Shown here: piece by piece, positions 1 to 8,483 of the stretch
Position numbering within the stretch: the first letter of the stretch is position 1
Layout: each line of letters opens with the position of its first letter
Source of the DNA: Janthinobacterium lividum
GTDB lineage: Bacteria > Pseudomonadota > Gammaproteobacteria > Burkholderiales > Burkholderiaceae_D
DNA: 64,000 nucleotides
NCBI RefSeq assembly: GCF_023509035.1
Contig: NZ_CP075583.1
Coordinates: 1,426,001 to 1,490,000 of the forward strand
Reading direction: 5' to 3'
Translations under genes and position numbers: made by a program
The notes under the pieces: model-generated
The model's input: only the letters and a program-made list of their open reading frames with translations
Databases searched by the model: none
Told to the model about the DNA's origin: nothing

Positions 1-672
1 GATGCGGCCGCCCAGTCCTTCGATAGCGGCCGCGTGATCGGCATCATCCTGATCGGCCAGTGGCGCCACCATGAACAACTGAACCAGCTGGCCGCGCGCC
101 AGGTGCCCATCGTCGTGTGGGGCGCGCAATTGCCGCAGCAGCTGTATTGCACCGTCGGCGGCGACAACGTCGCCGGCGGCAGGCTGGCCACGGAACACTT
201 GCTGGCGGCGGGGCGCACGCGCATCGCCTTCTTTGGCGACGCCAAGCTGCCGGAAGTGGCGCAGCGCCACCAGGGCTATGCGCAGGCGCTGGCCGCGCAG
301 GGACTGGCGCCTGACCCGCAACTGTACGTGGCCGGCTCCTTCCTGCCGCAGGGCGGCGCGACGGACGTGCAGGAACTGCTGGACCGCCACCTGCCGTTCG
401 ACGCCATCTTTGCCTGCAGCGACTTGCTGGCCATGAGCGCCATCAGCGCCCTGCGCGCGCGTGGCGTGGCCGTGCCGGAACAGGTGGCCGTGGTCGGCTA
501 CGACGATATCGAACTGGCCGCGTATTTCCACCCGCCGCTGACCACCGTGCGCCAGCCGATCCGCGCCGCCGGGCGCGCGCTGGTGGCCTCGCTGCTGGCG
601 CTGGTCGATGGCGCGCCTGCGCCATCCCAGCAATTGCCAACTGAGCTGATCGTGCGCGCCTCTGGCCGTTGA
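1..672 (+). CDS. LacI-family sugar regulator, 5'-truncated by the window edge (SuxR-like)
   Basis: The reading frame is open from base 1, so the DNA-binding helix-turn-helix is missing and only about 223 C-terminal residues are visible. These match the periplasmic-binding-protein-like effector domain of LacI/GalR regulators: a GGDNVAGG segment, the FACSDLLAMSAISALRARG helix, the VVGYDDIELAAYFHPPLTTV stretch, and a closing TELIVRASG strand. The protein should bind a sugar and release DNA. It lies directly upstream of a TonB receptor, an amylosucrase and a sugar porter, the gene set of the Xanthomonas sux locus, so sucrose is the likely effector (inference). Two LacI-type palindromes lie between this gene and the receptor gene. 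High confidence in the family, moderate in the ligand. Confidence 0.9.
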   Translation, partial: DAAAQSFDSGRVIGIILIGQWRHHEQLNQLAARQVPIVVWGAQLPQQLYCTVGGDNVAGGRLATEHLLAAGRTRIAFFGDAKLPEVAQRHQGYAQALAAQGLAPDPQLYVAGSFLPQGGATDVQELLDRHLPFDAIFACSDLLAMSAISALRARGVAVPEQVAVVGYDDIELAAYFHPPLTTVRQPIRAAGRALVASLLALVDGAPAPSQQLPTELIVRASGR

Positions 673-689
673 GATGCGCATGCCCATCG

Positions 690-707
690 ATTGCAACCGA
701 TTGCAAT
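690..707. promoter_or_regulatory. LacI-type operator O1
   Basis: An 18-bp near-perfect palindrome, ATTGCAACCGATTGCAAT, lies 17 bp after the regulator's stop codon. It differs from a second 18-bp palindrome at 848-865 at a single position. The central CG and dyad form are typical of LacI/GalR operators. It is probably the upstream partner of a repression loop. Confidence 0.75.
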
Positions 708-800
708 AATTTGGAATTATCCCCTATATTTTCATGCTGCAGTGCCGCATGAAAAGCCCTGTGTGCTCAGCGAATAAGGGCTGTCTCCCTCTGTATCGCC

Positions 801-830
801 TTCAATATTCTCTTAAAAACAACATAAAAT
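801..830 (+). promoter_or_regulatory. Candidate sigma-70 promoter for the sucrose locus
   Basis: TTCAAT at 801-806 and TAAAAT at 825-830 are separated by 18 bp and lie between the two operators. Transcription would start near 837, placing operator O2 just downstream of the start. The hexamers are only moderate matches, so the exact promoter is an inference. Confidence 0.4.
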
Positions 831-847
831 CCATGTTGCAGCGCTTG

Positions 848-865
848 ATTGCAATCGATTGCAAT
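848..865. promoter_or_regulatory. LacI-type operator O2
   Basis: ATTGCAATCGATTGCAAT is a perfect 18-bp palindrome with the central CG step typical of LacI-family sites. It begins 158 bp after O1, very close to 15 helical turns, so a tetramer could hold both sites on one face of the DNA. It lies just downstream of the candidate promoter, where bound repressor would block initiation or early elongation. Confidence 0.8.
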
Positions 866-983
866 AAATTCTTATTCGTTGAATAATGACGTACCGGCTC
901 AGCCAGCGCGCCACGGCATGCAGCGGCCAGGACTCATAACAAGCGGATACCTCGATGTATCGGCATACAACACTGGAGACAAG

Positions 984-3278
984 ATGAAGACACGTACTGC
1001 TCAACGCGGCTGCATGGCCGCAGCCGTCGCCCTGGCCCTGCTGCAATGGGGCGCCGCCCAGGCGCAATCGGCCGGCGACACCGCCAGCGCCGCCCCCACC
1101 GATGGCCTGAACCTGGAACGCATCGTGGTCACGGGCACCACCGGCGGCACGTCCAAAATGAAATCGAGCAATTCCGTCAGCAGCATGGAGCTCGACACCA
1201 TCCTGCACAACGCGCCGACCAGCGCCGCCGAAGTCCTGCGCTCGGTGCCCGGCTTGCGCGCCGAGTCCTCGGGCGGCGAAGGTAATGCCAACATCACCGT
1301 GCGCGGCCTGCCCATTTCCGCTGGCGGCGCGCGCTATGTGCAGATCCAGGAAGACGGCTTGCCGGTGCTGCAGTTCGGCGACTTCAACTTCACCACGCCC
1401 GACAGCTTCGTCAAGATCGATTCCACGCTCGACCACCTGGAAGTGGTGCGCGGCGGTTCGGCCTCCACCCTGGCCACCAATTCGCCGGGCGGCATCATCA
1501 ATTTCATCAGCAAGAACGGCAAGGAGCAGGGCGGCAGCGTGGCCATCAGCCGCGGCCTGGGCTACGACCAGACGCGCGTGGACTTCGATTACGGCGCGCC
1601 GATTTCGGAGCGCACGCGCTTCTTCATCGGCGGCTCCTGGCGTACGGGCGAAGGCATCCGCCACAGTGGCGTCAACAGCGAAAAGGGCGGCCAGATCCGC
1701 GGCAATGTCACGCATGAATTCGACAGCGGCTTCGTGCGCCTGTCGTTCAAGCACCTCGACGACCAGTCGCCCACAGCCCTGCCGGTGCCGGTCAGCGTGC
1801 GCAATGGCCGCATCGGGGAAATCGCCGGCATCGACCCGCGCAAGGCCAGTTTCTATTCGCCGTACTGGGTGCCCGACATGGTGCTGAACAAGGATAACCA
1901 GCGCGTGGCCACCCGCGTCAACGACGGCTTGCACGTGAAGAGCGACACCGTGGGCCTGGAAGCATCGTTCAAGCTGGGGCAGGGCTGGAGCGTGAGCGAA
2001 AACTTCCGCTACGCCGACAATTCGGGCCGCTTCACCGGCGTCTTCCCGTCGAATAACGGCAGCGACGGCAGCTATGTATTTGCCAGCGGCCCGAACCAGG
2101 GCAAGCCTTACACCGGCCGTGCGTTTTCCGCCGTGGTGTTCAATACCTCGATCGACGACGCCAGCAATACCCTGAGCGACACCAAGCTGGCCAAGACTTT
2201 TGTTCTCGACAGCGGCAAGCTGACCACCACGGCCGGCCTGTACCTGTCGCAGCAAAAGCTGGGCCTGACCTGGAACTTCAATGAATACCTGATGCAGGCC
2301 ACGGGCGACCAGCCGGCGCTGCTGCAAACGGCCAGCGCCACGCCGGGCTATATCGGCCCGGCCTTCGGCGCCTGCTGCTCGCGCGCCGTCGACATGGAAT
2401 ACCGCACGACGTCGCCGTACCTGAACCTGGCCTGGGAAAGCGGCGCGCTGAACCTCGACGGCGGCCTGCGGCGCGACCGCCAGCATGCCAGCGGCACGGC
2501 CAATCAGGCCACCGGCGCGCAAGCGTATCTGCCGTCGACGGTGCAGCAGGTCGACTACACACTGGGCCACACCTCGTACTCGCTGGGCGCGAACTACAAG
2601 CTGCAAGCCAACCTGGCTGTGTTTGCCCGCGTCAGCGAAGGCGTGGCCTTCAATGCCGACCGCATCCTGTTCGGCACGCCGTTAGATGGCAGCGTGCCGG
2701 TGGCCATCAACACCGTGCGCCAGCTCGAAGGCGGCGTGAAATGGCGGCAGGGACCACTGAGCACCTTCGTCACCGTGTTCCAGGCCAAGACCAAGGAAAG
2801 CAATTACGAAGCGACTACCCAGCTGCGCACGGCCAACAGCTATGAAGCCAAGGGCGTGGAACTGGAAGCGGCCTACAGCGCCGGCGACTTCCGCATCAAT
2901 GGCGGCCTGACGTTCACGGATGCCGAGATCACGGGCACGGCGGCGGCCGACGTGGCGCTGATCGGCAATACGCCGCGGCGCCAGGCGCGTGTCGTGTACC
3001 AGCTCGCACCCACCTATGAATGGGGGCCGGCCACCCTGGGCGCCAGCCTGGTCGGCACGGGCAAGTCGTGGGGCGACGATGCGCACACGATCACCTTGCC
3101 GGCGTACCAGGTGCTCAATGCCTTCGTCAATTACCAGCTCACGCCGCAAATGCAGGTGGCGCTGACGGCGAACAATCTGCTCAACAAGATCGGCTATACG
3201 GAAGTCGAGGGCGATGGCCATGCGGCCCGCTCGATCACGGGGCGCGCCGTCAAGGTCAGCCTGAAATACGCATTTTAA
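984..3278 (+). CDS. TonB-dependent outer-membrane receptor, probable sucrose receptor (SuxA-like)
   Basis: This 764-residue protein has a signal peptide ending in AAQAQ near residue 29, a TonB-box-like ERIVVTG stretch, a plug domain (NAPTSAAEVLRSVPGLRAES, then VRGGSASTLATNSPGGIINF) and a long beta-barrel ending in LKYAF with a terminal aromatic residue. It should import a substrate across the outer membrane using TonB energy. The start at 984 was chosen over upstream in-frame codons because it gives a clean signal peptide and has GGAGAC just before it. Only 15 bp separate it from the amylosucrase gene. The order LacI regulator, TonB receptor, amylosucrase, sugar porter matches the Xanthomonas sux locus, so sucrose is the inferred substrate. 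Confidence 0.9.
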   Translation: MKTRTAQRGCMAAAVALALLQWGAAQAQSAGDTASAAPTDGLNLERIVVTGTTGGTSKMKSSNSVSSMELDTILHNAPTSAAEVLRSVPGLRAESSGGEGNANITVRGLPISAGGARYVQIQEDGLPVLQFGDFNFTTPDSFVKIDSTLDHLEVVRGGSASTLATNSPGGIINFISKNGKEQGGSVAISRGLGYDQTRVDFDYGAPISERTRFFIGGSWRTGEGIRHSGVNSEKGGQIRGNVTHEFDSGFVRLSFKHLDDQSPTALPVPVSVRNGRIGEIAGIDPRKASFYSPYWVPDMVLNKDNQRVATRVNDGLHVKSDTVGLEASFKLGQGWSVSENFRYADNSGRFTGVFPSNNGSDGSYVFASGPNQGKPYTGRAFSAVVFNTSIDDASNTLSDTKLAKTFVLDSGKLTTTAGLYLSQQKLGLTWNFNEYLMQATGDQPALLQTASATPGYIGPAFGACCSRAVDMEYRTTSPYLNLAWESGALNLDGGLRRDRQHASGTANQATGAQAYLPSTVQQVDYTLGHTSYSLGANYKLQANLAVFARVSEGVAFNADRILFGTPLDGSVPVAINTVRQLEGGVKWRQGPLSTFVTVFQAKTKESNYEATTQLRTANSYEAKGVELEAAYSAGDFRINGGLTFTDAEITGTAAADVALIGNTPRRQARVVYQLAPTYEWGPATLGASLVGTGKSWGDDAHTITLPAYQVLNAFVNYQLTPQMQVALTANNLLNKIGYTEVEGDGHAARSITGRAVKVSLKYAF

Positions 3279-3293
3279 GCAAGGATAGGATTC

Positions 3294-5162
3294 ATGATGT
3301 CGATACGCAGCCCCCTGGCGCGCCTGCTGGCGCCGCTCCCCACGCACTTGCGCGATGATGCGGCGCGCCGCTATGCGCGCCAGGAGGCGGTCTTGCTTGA
3401 CCGCCTGGGCAGCCTGTATGGCCAGCGGCCGGATTTCCTGCCCTGGCTGGGCGACCTGATGGAAAGCGTGGGGCGCCTGTATGCGGCGCGCGCGCCGGCG
3501 CTGCTGCGGCAAGATGCGCAGCGCGAAGCGCAGCCGGACTGGTTTGCCAGCCAGTCCATGCTGGGCTACAGCGCCTACGTGCAGCGCTTCGGCGGCAGCC
3601 TGCAGGGCGTGGCGGCGCGCATTGCCCACCTGCGCGAACTGGGCGTGACGTATCTGCATTTGCTGCCGTTTCTGCGTCCGCGCGCCGGCGAAAGCGATGG
3701 CGGCTTTGCCGTCGCCAGCTTCGAGGAAGTCGATCCCGCGCTGGGCAGCAATGCCGACTTGCTGGCGTTGACGGCGCAGCTGCGCGCGGCCGGCATCAGC
3801 CTGTGCTCGGACCTGATCCTCAACCATGTGGCCGACGACCATGCGTGGGCACTGGGCGCCAAGGCGGGCGATCCGTTGCTGCGCGATTTTTTCCACACTT
3901 ATCCGGACCGCGCCCAGCCGGACCGCTACGAGCAGACCGTGGGCCAGGTCTTCCCGCAGGCGGCGCCGGGCAATTTCACCTTCGTGCCAGAGCTGCAGCG
4001 CTGGGTCTGGACCACGTTTTACCCGTATCAGTGGGACTTGAACTATGCCAATCCGACCGTCTTCTCGGCCATGGCCGGCGCCATGCTGAGCCTGGCCAAC
4101 AAGGGCATCGACGTGTTCCGCCTCGATTCGACGGCCTTCCTGTGGAAGCGCGCAGGCACGGACTGCATGAACCAGCCCGAAGCCCACAGCCTGCTGCAAG
4201 CGCTGCGCGCCATCGCCGCCATCGTCGCGCCGGGCGTGCTGCTCAAGGCCGAAGCCATCGTGCCCACGCCCAAGCTGCCCGCCTACTTTGGCAGCGATGC
4301 CGCGCCCGAATGCCATATCGCCTACCACAGCAGCCTGATGGCCGCCGGCTGGGGTGCGCTGGCGGAGGAAAGCACGGACTTGCTGCAGCAGGTGATCGCC
4401 GCCACGCCACCGCTGCCGCCGGCCGCAAGCTGGCTCAGTTATGTGCGCTGCCACGATGACATCGGCTGGAACGTGCTGCTCAATGAAGCGGGCGCGGACG
4501 GACCGGCGCGCCTGGCGCGCATCGCGCAGTTCTTTGCCGGCACGCCGGGTAGCGGCAGCTATGCGCGCGGCGCCGCCTTCCAGAGCAGCAGCGCCGACAA
4601 GGCGCATGGCAGCAACGGCATGGCCGCCTCGCTGGCCGGCCTGGAAAGCGCCACCACGGTGCAGGAGCAGGAATACGCCTTGCGGCGCCTGCTGCTGCTG
4701 CATGGCCTGGCCTTGAGCTTTGGTGCCTTGCCGGTGCTGTACATGGGCGATGAACTGGGCATGACCAACGATCACAGCTACACGCAGCGCGCCGACCGGG
4801 CGATGGACAGCCGCTGGCTGCAGCGCCCCGCGTTCGACGACAGCCTGCTGGCATGGCGCCACGATGGTGTGAGCGCCAGCGGCCGGCTGTACCTGGCGCT
4901 GCGTCAATTGATCGACGCGCGCAGTCGCTTGCCTGCTTTGGCCGCCGCCGCGCCGCGCAGCGTGCTGCCCGCCGACACGCCGGCCGTGCTGGCGCTGCTG
5001 CGCGGCGACGCGTTTCTCAACCTGAGCAATTTCAGCGGCGCCAGCCAGCGTTTCACTTTGCCCGCAGGCGAGTGGCGCAACAGCCTCGATGGCAGCGTGC
5101 TGGCCGGCACCGTAGGCTTGCAGCCCTGGCATATGCTGTGGCTGGAAAGGGAAGCAGCATGA
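3294..5162 (+). CDS. Amylosucrase (GH13, SuxB-like)
   Basis: A 622-residue GH13 enzyme, close to the ~630 residues of known amylosucrases. The amylosucrase signature around VFRLDSTAFLWK carries the nucleophile Asp278. The acid/base Glu320 sits in LLKAEAIV, and the third acidic site is CHDDIGW (His387, Asp388). DLILNHV at 173-179 is the first conserved GH13 region. Amylosucrases split sucrose and transfer the glucose to an alpha-1,4-glucan, releasing fructose. There is no signal peptide, so it is cytoplasmic and acts on imported sucrose. The stop codon overlaps the start of the porter gene (ATGA), which points to translational coupling. A plain sucrose hydrolase of the same subfamily cannot be excluded from sequence alone. 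Confidence 0.88.
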   Translation: MMSIRSPLARLLAPLPTHLRDDAARRYARQEAVLLDRLGSLYGQRPDFLPWLGDLMESVGRLYAARAPALLRQDAQREAQPDWFASQSMLGYSAYVQRFGGSLQGVAARIAHLRELGVTYLHLLPFLRPRAGESDGGFAVASFEEVDPALGSNADLLALTAQLRAAGISLCSDLILNHVADDHAWALGAKAGDPLLRDFFHTYPDRAQPDRYEQTVGQVFPQAAPGNFTFVPELQRWVWTTFYPYQWDLNYANPTVFSAMAGAMLSLANKGIDVFRLDSTAFLWKRAGTDCMNQPEAHSLLQALRAIAAIVAPGVLLKAEAIVPTPKLPAYFGSDAAPECHIAYHSSLMAAGWGALAEESTDLLQQVIAATPPLPPAASWLSYVRCHDDIGWNVLLNEAGADGPARLARIAQFFAGTPGSGSYARGAAFQSSSADKAHGSNGMAASLAGLESATTVQEQEYALRRLLLLHGLALSFGALPVLYMGDELGMTNDHSYTQRADRAMDSRWLQRPAFDDSLLAWRHDGVSASGRLYLALRQLIDARSRLPALAAAAPRSVLPADTPAVLALLRGDAFLNLSNFSGASQRFTLPAGEWRNSLDGSVLAGTVGLQPWHMLWLEREAA

Positions 5163-6487
5163 GCGACGCCAGCGCGCACCGTCCGCATCTGTCGTTCTGG
5201 CAGATCGTCAATATGAATGTGGGATTTTTCGGCATCCAGTTCAGCTTTGGACTGCAGCAAAGCAGCATGAGTCCCATCTACAAATACCTGGGCGCCGACG
5301 AAGCGAGCCTGCCGTACCTGTGGCTGGCCGGTCCCATGACGGGGCTGCTCGTGCAACCGCTGATCGGCGCCATGAGCGACCGCACGGTGACGCGCTGGGG
5401 CCGCCGCACGCCGTACTTCCTGATCGGCGCCATCCTGTGCAGCCTGGGCCTGCTGGCCATGCCCTTCAGTCCCACCCTGTGGATGGCCGCCAGCCTGCTG
5501 TGGATACTCGACGCGGCCAACAATGTGACGATGGAGCCGTACCGCGCCTTTGTCAGCGACAAGCTCGACAAGAAGCAGCACTCGCTGGGTTTTCTCACGC
5601 AAAGCGCGTTTACGGGGCTGGGGCAAACGCTGGCCTACCTGACGCCATCGCTGCTGGTCATGCTGGGCATGAACAAGGATGCCGTCAATGGCAGCCATAT
5701 TCCCCACATCGTCATCGCCGCCTTCCTGATCGGCGCCGTGTTTTCCCTCGCCTCGGTGTTGTGGACCCTGAAGACGACGCCGGAAAACCCCCTCACGGCC
5801 AGTGAGCTGGCGGCCATCCGCAGCCGCCCGCCGGGCTGGCGCCACACGCTGGCCGATATCGGCGCGGCCCTGCGCGACATGCCGCCGACGATGAAGCAGC
5901 TGGCCCTCGTCAACCTGTTCCAGTGGTACGCCATGTTCTGCTACTGGCAGTATATTGCGCTGTCGCTGGCGGCCACCCTGTTTCACACTACGGACCCCGC
6001 GTCGCAAGGCTTTCGCGACGCGGGCCTGCTGAACGGGCAGGTGGGTGCCTTCTACAATTTTGTCGCGTTTGTCGCCGCCTTTGCGCTGGTGCCGTTCACG
6101 CGCCGGTTCGGCCCCAAGCGCATGCACAGCCTGTGCCTGTGCGCGGCCGGCGTGGGCATGCTGAGCATCCCGCTGATCCACAGCCCGGCGCTGCTGTTGC
6201 TGCCCATGCTGGGCGTGGGCCTGGCCTGGGCCAGCATCATGGGCAATCCCTACATCATGCTGGCCGGCTGCATTCCACCAGAGCGCACGGGCGTCTACAT
6301 GGGCATCTTCAATATGTTCATCGTCATCCCGATGATCATCCAGATCTTCACCTTGCCCCTGTATTACCGCAGCTGGCTGGGCGGCAATCCGGAAAACGTC
6401 ATCCGGCTGGCCGGCGCCCTGTTGCTGTGTGCGGCGGTGGCGGTGCTGTTCGTCAAGCTGCGCCCGCCGCAGACCACAAAGACTTGA
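5159..6487 (+). CDS. MFS/GPH-type sugar porter, probable sucrose transporter (SuxC-like)
   Basis: A 442-residue polytopic inner-membrane protein. It opens with SFWQIVNMNVGFFGIQFSFG and carries the porter loop GAMSDRTVTRWGRRTPYFLIG between helices 2 and 3, typical of the sucrose/melibiose-type branch of the major facilitator superfamily. It should bring sucrose from the periplasm to the cytoplasm by proton symport, after the TonB receptor and before the amylosucrase. The start at 5159 overlaps the amylosucrase stop by three bases. A strong terminator follows, so it closes the operon. The substrate is inferred from context. Confidence 0.85.
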   Translation: MSDASAHRPHLSFWQIVNMNVGFFGIQFSFGLQQSSMSPIYKYLGADEASLPYLWLAGPMTGLLVQPLIGAMSDRTVTRWGRRTPYFLIGAILCSLGLLAMPFSPTLWMAASLLWILDAANNVTMEPYRAFVSDKLDKKQHSLGFLTQSAFTGLGQTLAYLTPSLLVMLGMNKDAVNGSHIPHIVIAAFLIGAVFSLASVLWTLKTTPENPLTASELAAIRSRPPGWRHTLADIGAALRDMPPTMKQLALVNLFQWYAMFCYWQYIALSLAATLFHTTDPASQGFRDAGLLNGQVGAFYNFVAFVAAFALVPFTRRFGPKRMHSLCLCAAGVGMLSIPLIHSPALLLLPMLGVGLAWASIMGNPYIMLAGCIPPERTGVYMGIFNMFIVIPMIIQIFTLPLYYRSWLGGNPENVIRLAGALLLCAAVAVLFVKLRPPQTTKT

Positions 6488-6500
6488 GGACGCACGTAAA

Positions 6501-6525
6501 AAAACCGGCTCTGCCGGTTTTTTTT
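6501..6525 (+). terminator. Rho-independent terminator of the sucrose operon
   Basis: AAAACCGGC, loop TCT, GCCGGTTTT, followed by an unbroken run of eight T (6518-6525). It lies 13 bases after the porter stop codon. Confidence 0.9.
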
Positions 6526-6544
6526 GTTCCACCAACGATGTTAC

Positions 6545-6664
6545 GACACCTGAGAAAACCGTAGCGAGCGGAAGGAAGAGGTGGCCGAGAAGCGCAACCG
6601 TACTCTAGTACGGTGAGCATCGCAGGCCGCCTATGCCGACGCGCAGTAGGTTTTGGCAGGTGTC
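6545..6664 (-). repeat. 120-bp stop-abutting palindromic repeat, copy A
   Basis: An imperfect palindrome with outer arms GACACCTG and CAGGTGTC, inner arms around GGCCGAGAAGCGC, and a tip ACCGTACTCTAGTACGGT. Read on the bfr strand it starts four bases after the bfr stop codon. It matches copies at 18099, 31829 and 57397 over its whole length. The size and architecture resemble enterobacterial ERIC elements, but the sequence is not ERIC. It fills the gap between the sucrose-operon terminator and bfr. Confidence 0.85.
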
Positions 6665-6668
6665 CTTA

Positions 6669-7145
6669 TTACTCTTCCACTGCCATCTGGCTTTGCAGGT
6701 AGTTCTGGATGCCGATTTTGGCGATCAGGTCGATCTGCGTTTCGAGCCAGTCGATATGCTCTTCCGTGTCTTCCAGGATCATCAGGAACAGGTCGCGCGA
6801 GACGTAGTCGCCCGCTTTTTCGCTGATGGCGATGCCTTCCTTGACGGTGGCGTGCGCGGCGCGTTCCAGCTTCAAATCGCATTCCAGCATTTCCGGCGTG
6901 TTTTCGCCGATCAGCAGCTTGTGCAGCGCTTGCAGGTTAGGCAGGCCGTCGAGCATCAGGATGCGGTCGATCAGCTTGTCGGCGTGTTTCATTTCGCCGA
7001 TCGATTCTTCGTATTCCTTCTTGCCCAGCTTTTCCAGGCCCCAGTGCTTGTACATGCGCGCATGCAGGAAGTACTGGTTGATGGCCGACAGTTCGTTGGT
7101 GAGCTGTGCGTTGAGCATACGGATGACTTCTTTATCGCCCTTCAT
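6669..7145 (-). CDS. bfr: Bacterioferritin
   Basis: 158 residues, the normal bacterioferritin length. Ferroxidase ligands by E. coli numbering are Glu18, Glu51, His54, Glu94 and His130; Met52, the haem ligand, is also present. The residue aligned with the sixth ligand, Glu127, appears to be Thr in [12 protein letters not shown]. The protein stores iron as a 24-mer mineral core in the cytoplasm. The start at 7145 follows AAAGGAAATCCC, a good ribosome site, and is preferred to an upstream extension that adds 53 non-homologous residues. It sits in an iron block with bfd, tonB and feoAB. Copy A of the palindromic repeat begins four bases after its stop. Confidence 0.95.
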   Translation of the reverse strand: MKGDKEVIRMLNAQLTNELSAINQYFLHARMYKHWGLEKLGKKEYEESIGEMKHADKLIDRILMLDGLPNLQALHKLLIGENTPEMLECDLKLERAAHATVKEGIAISEKAGDYVSRDLFLMILEDTEEHIDWLETQIDLIAKIGIQNYLQSQMAVEE

Positions 7146-7393
7146 GGGATTTCCTTTGTTCTGTGTCGCGTTCGATGATGAAACCGGAGGCTGCTGGCGT
7201 TCACTGCCGGGTGGCGTTGGCTGCCTGGTGGCGCGCAGGTTGCCGGTTTCGCTATGCCCGCATGATAGCGCAAAATATTGGCGGTTTCGGGCGCTAAACG
7301 GCATTTTTCCGTCTTTTTAACGTAAATATCGTGCGAATAAAACCCATTCTCAAATGGATTGCCACTTTTTTCCGTTTTTTATTTGTTAAGGAA

Positions 7394-7412
7394 AATGAAG
7401 GCCATTCTCATT
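7394..7412. promoter_or_regulatory. Weak Fur-box candidate in the bfr/dioxygenase intergenic region
   Basis: The 422-bp gap 7146-7567 lies between the divergent bfr and dioxygenase genes. Within it, AATGAAGGCCATTCTCATT has one good Fur half (ATTCTCATT) and one poor half. PiuC-type genes are commonly Fur-regulated, which makes the site plausible. No convincing promoter hexamers were identified in the rest of the gap. Confidence 0.3.
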
Positions 7413-7567
7413 CGCGTTCCCGGTGCAATTTTGCTGCCGCTGGCGCGCGTGCATGGCCGCGCTGAAAAGGCGGGAAATGTTTGGCCGTTCTTGCTTTTGT
7501 GCCTACTTAGCCGCTGCCGGCGATGCGATAATCAGGCAGCGATGTTTTACTGAAAAAGGATAGCAAG

Positions 7568-8248
7568 ATGATGCTGCATATACCCGGCGTGCTGACGCCG
7601 GAACAGGTGACGCAGTTCCGCCAGCGCCTGGCGCAGACGGACTGGGTCGACGGGCGCGCCAGCGTCGGGGCGCAAGGGGCGCAAGTCAAGCGCAACCGCC
7701 AGCTGGCCGAGGGTTCGCCGCTGGCGCTGGAACTGGGCGAGATCGTCAGCCGCGCGCTGATGGCCAATCCGCTGTTCTTTGCCGCCGTGCTGCCGCTGCG
7801 CATCCTGCCGCCATTCTTCAACAGCTATGCGGGCGGCGAGCACTATGGCCTGCATATCGACGGCGCCATCCGCACGCCGAAAAACGGCATGCAGTCGATG
7901 CGCGCCGACGTTTCGTCGACCGTGTTCCTGAGCGAGCCGGATGAATACGAAGGCGGCGAGCTGGTGGTGGTCGATTCCTACGGCACGCATGAGGTGAAAT
8001 TGCCGGCCGGCGACGTGATCGTGTATCCGTCGAGCAGCGTGCACCAGGTGCTGCCCGTCACCAGCGGCGAGCGCATCTGTTCATTCCTGTGGACGCAAAG
8101 CATGGTGCGCGAAGACTGGAAGCGCAGCATGCTGTTCGAGCTCGATCAGAACATCCAGAGCGTGCGCGCAGAGCACGGCGATTCGCCGGCGACGGTGGGC
8201 TTGACGGGGCATTATCACAACCTGTTGCGGATGTGGGCGGAGATGTAG
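7568..8248 (+). CDS. PiuC/YbiX-type Fe(II)/2-oxoglutarate dioxygenase (PKHD-type hydroxylase)
   Basis: 226 residues, the typical length of the PiuC/YbiX family. The iron triad is His96, Asp98 (HIDGA) and His159 ([10 protein letters not shown]), and Arg169 is placed to bind 2-oxoglutarate. [16 protein letters not shown] is a family hallmark. Members are soluble oxygenases often located beside siderophore receptors or tonB; their substrate is mostly unknown. Here the gene lies between bfr and the tonB-bfd pair, so a role in iron acquisition is likely. Either of two adjacent ATG codons (7568, 7571) could start it, after AAAAGGATAGCAAG. A stop-abutting hairpin follows immediately. Confidence 0.9.
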   Translation: MMLHIPGVLTPEQVTQFRQRLAQTDWVDGRASVGAQGAQVKRNRQLAEGSPLALELGEIVSRALMANPLFFAAVLPLRILPPFFNSYAGGEHYGLHIDGAIRTPKNGMQSMRADVSSTVFLSEPDEYEGGELVVVDSYGTHEVKLPAGDVIVYPSSSVHQVLPVTSGERICSFLWTQSMVREDWKRSMLFELDQNIQSVRAEHGDSPATVGLTGHYHNLLRMWAEM

Positions 8249-8249
8249 C

Positions 8250-8332
8250 GCCAAACGCGCATGGCGGCGTTGCTTAGGCTCGCCGTACATTCGTACTGTC
8301 TTCGCCGTCGCGCCTTGCCCTGCGCATCTGGC
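8250..8332 (+). repeat. Stop-abutting GTAC-tip palindrome, unique sequence E
   Basis: It begins two bases after the dioxygenase stop codon. Outer arms are GCCAAACGCGCATGGC and GCCCTGCGCATCTGGC, with a tip CCGTACATTCGTACTG. It is not homologous to the 120-bp repeat, but shares its position directly after a stop codon and the GTAC-loop-GTAC apex. It ends next to the A-run of the tonB terminator. Confidence 0.6.
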
Positions 8333-8376
8333 AAAAAAAAAAGTCTGCCTGGCCCGGGGATGTAGGCTGGCAGACT
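8333..8376 (-). terminator. Rho-independent terminator of bfd-tonB
   Basis: On the minus strand the stem AGTCTGCC...GGCAGACT is followed by ten T (A-run at 8333-8342 on the plus strand). It lies 107 bases past the tonB stop; nothing else was recognised in 8377-8483. Confidence 0.85.
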
Positions 8377-8483
8377 GAAACAAGCAGTTGCTTGACTGGT
8401 ACAGAAAACAGGGCGCAGAAAAGCAAGCAGGGCACATGGTGCGGTGCTTGCGGGCTGGCAGCGGCGCAAGGGCCGCCGGAAGG

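Noticed and set aside
690..865. The two 18-bp palindromes as a CRISPR or tandem repeat
   Set aside because: Only two units, 140 bp apart, in a regulator/operon intergenic region; operator structure explains them.
813..2606. A 597-codon minus-strand open frame opposite the TonB receptor gene
   Set aside because: Antisense shadow; it would also run through both LacI operators.
2682..5132. An 816-codon minus-strand open frame opposite the amylosucrase gene
   Set aside because: Low-complexity Gln/Arg/His-rich translation typical of antisense frames in GC-rich coding DNA.
6545..6664. Repeat copies read as insertion sequence remnants with a transposase
   Set aside because: No coding capacity in any copy. 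At most a non-autonomous element; no clear target duplication was found in all four flanks.
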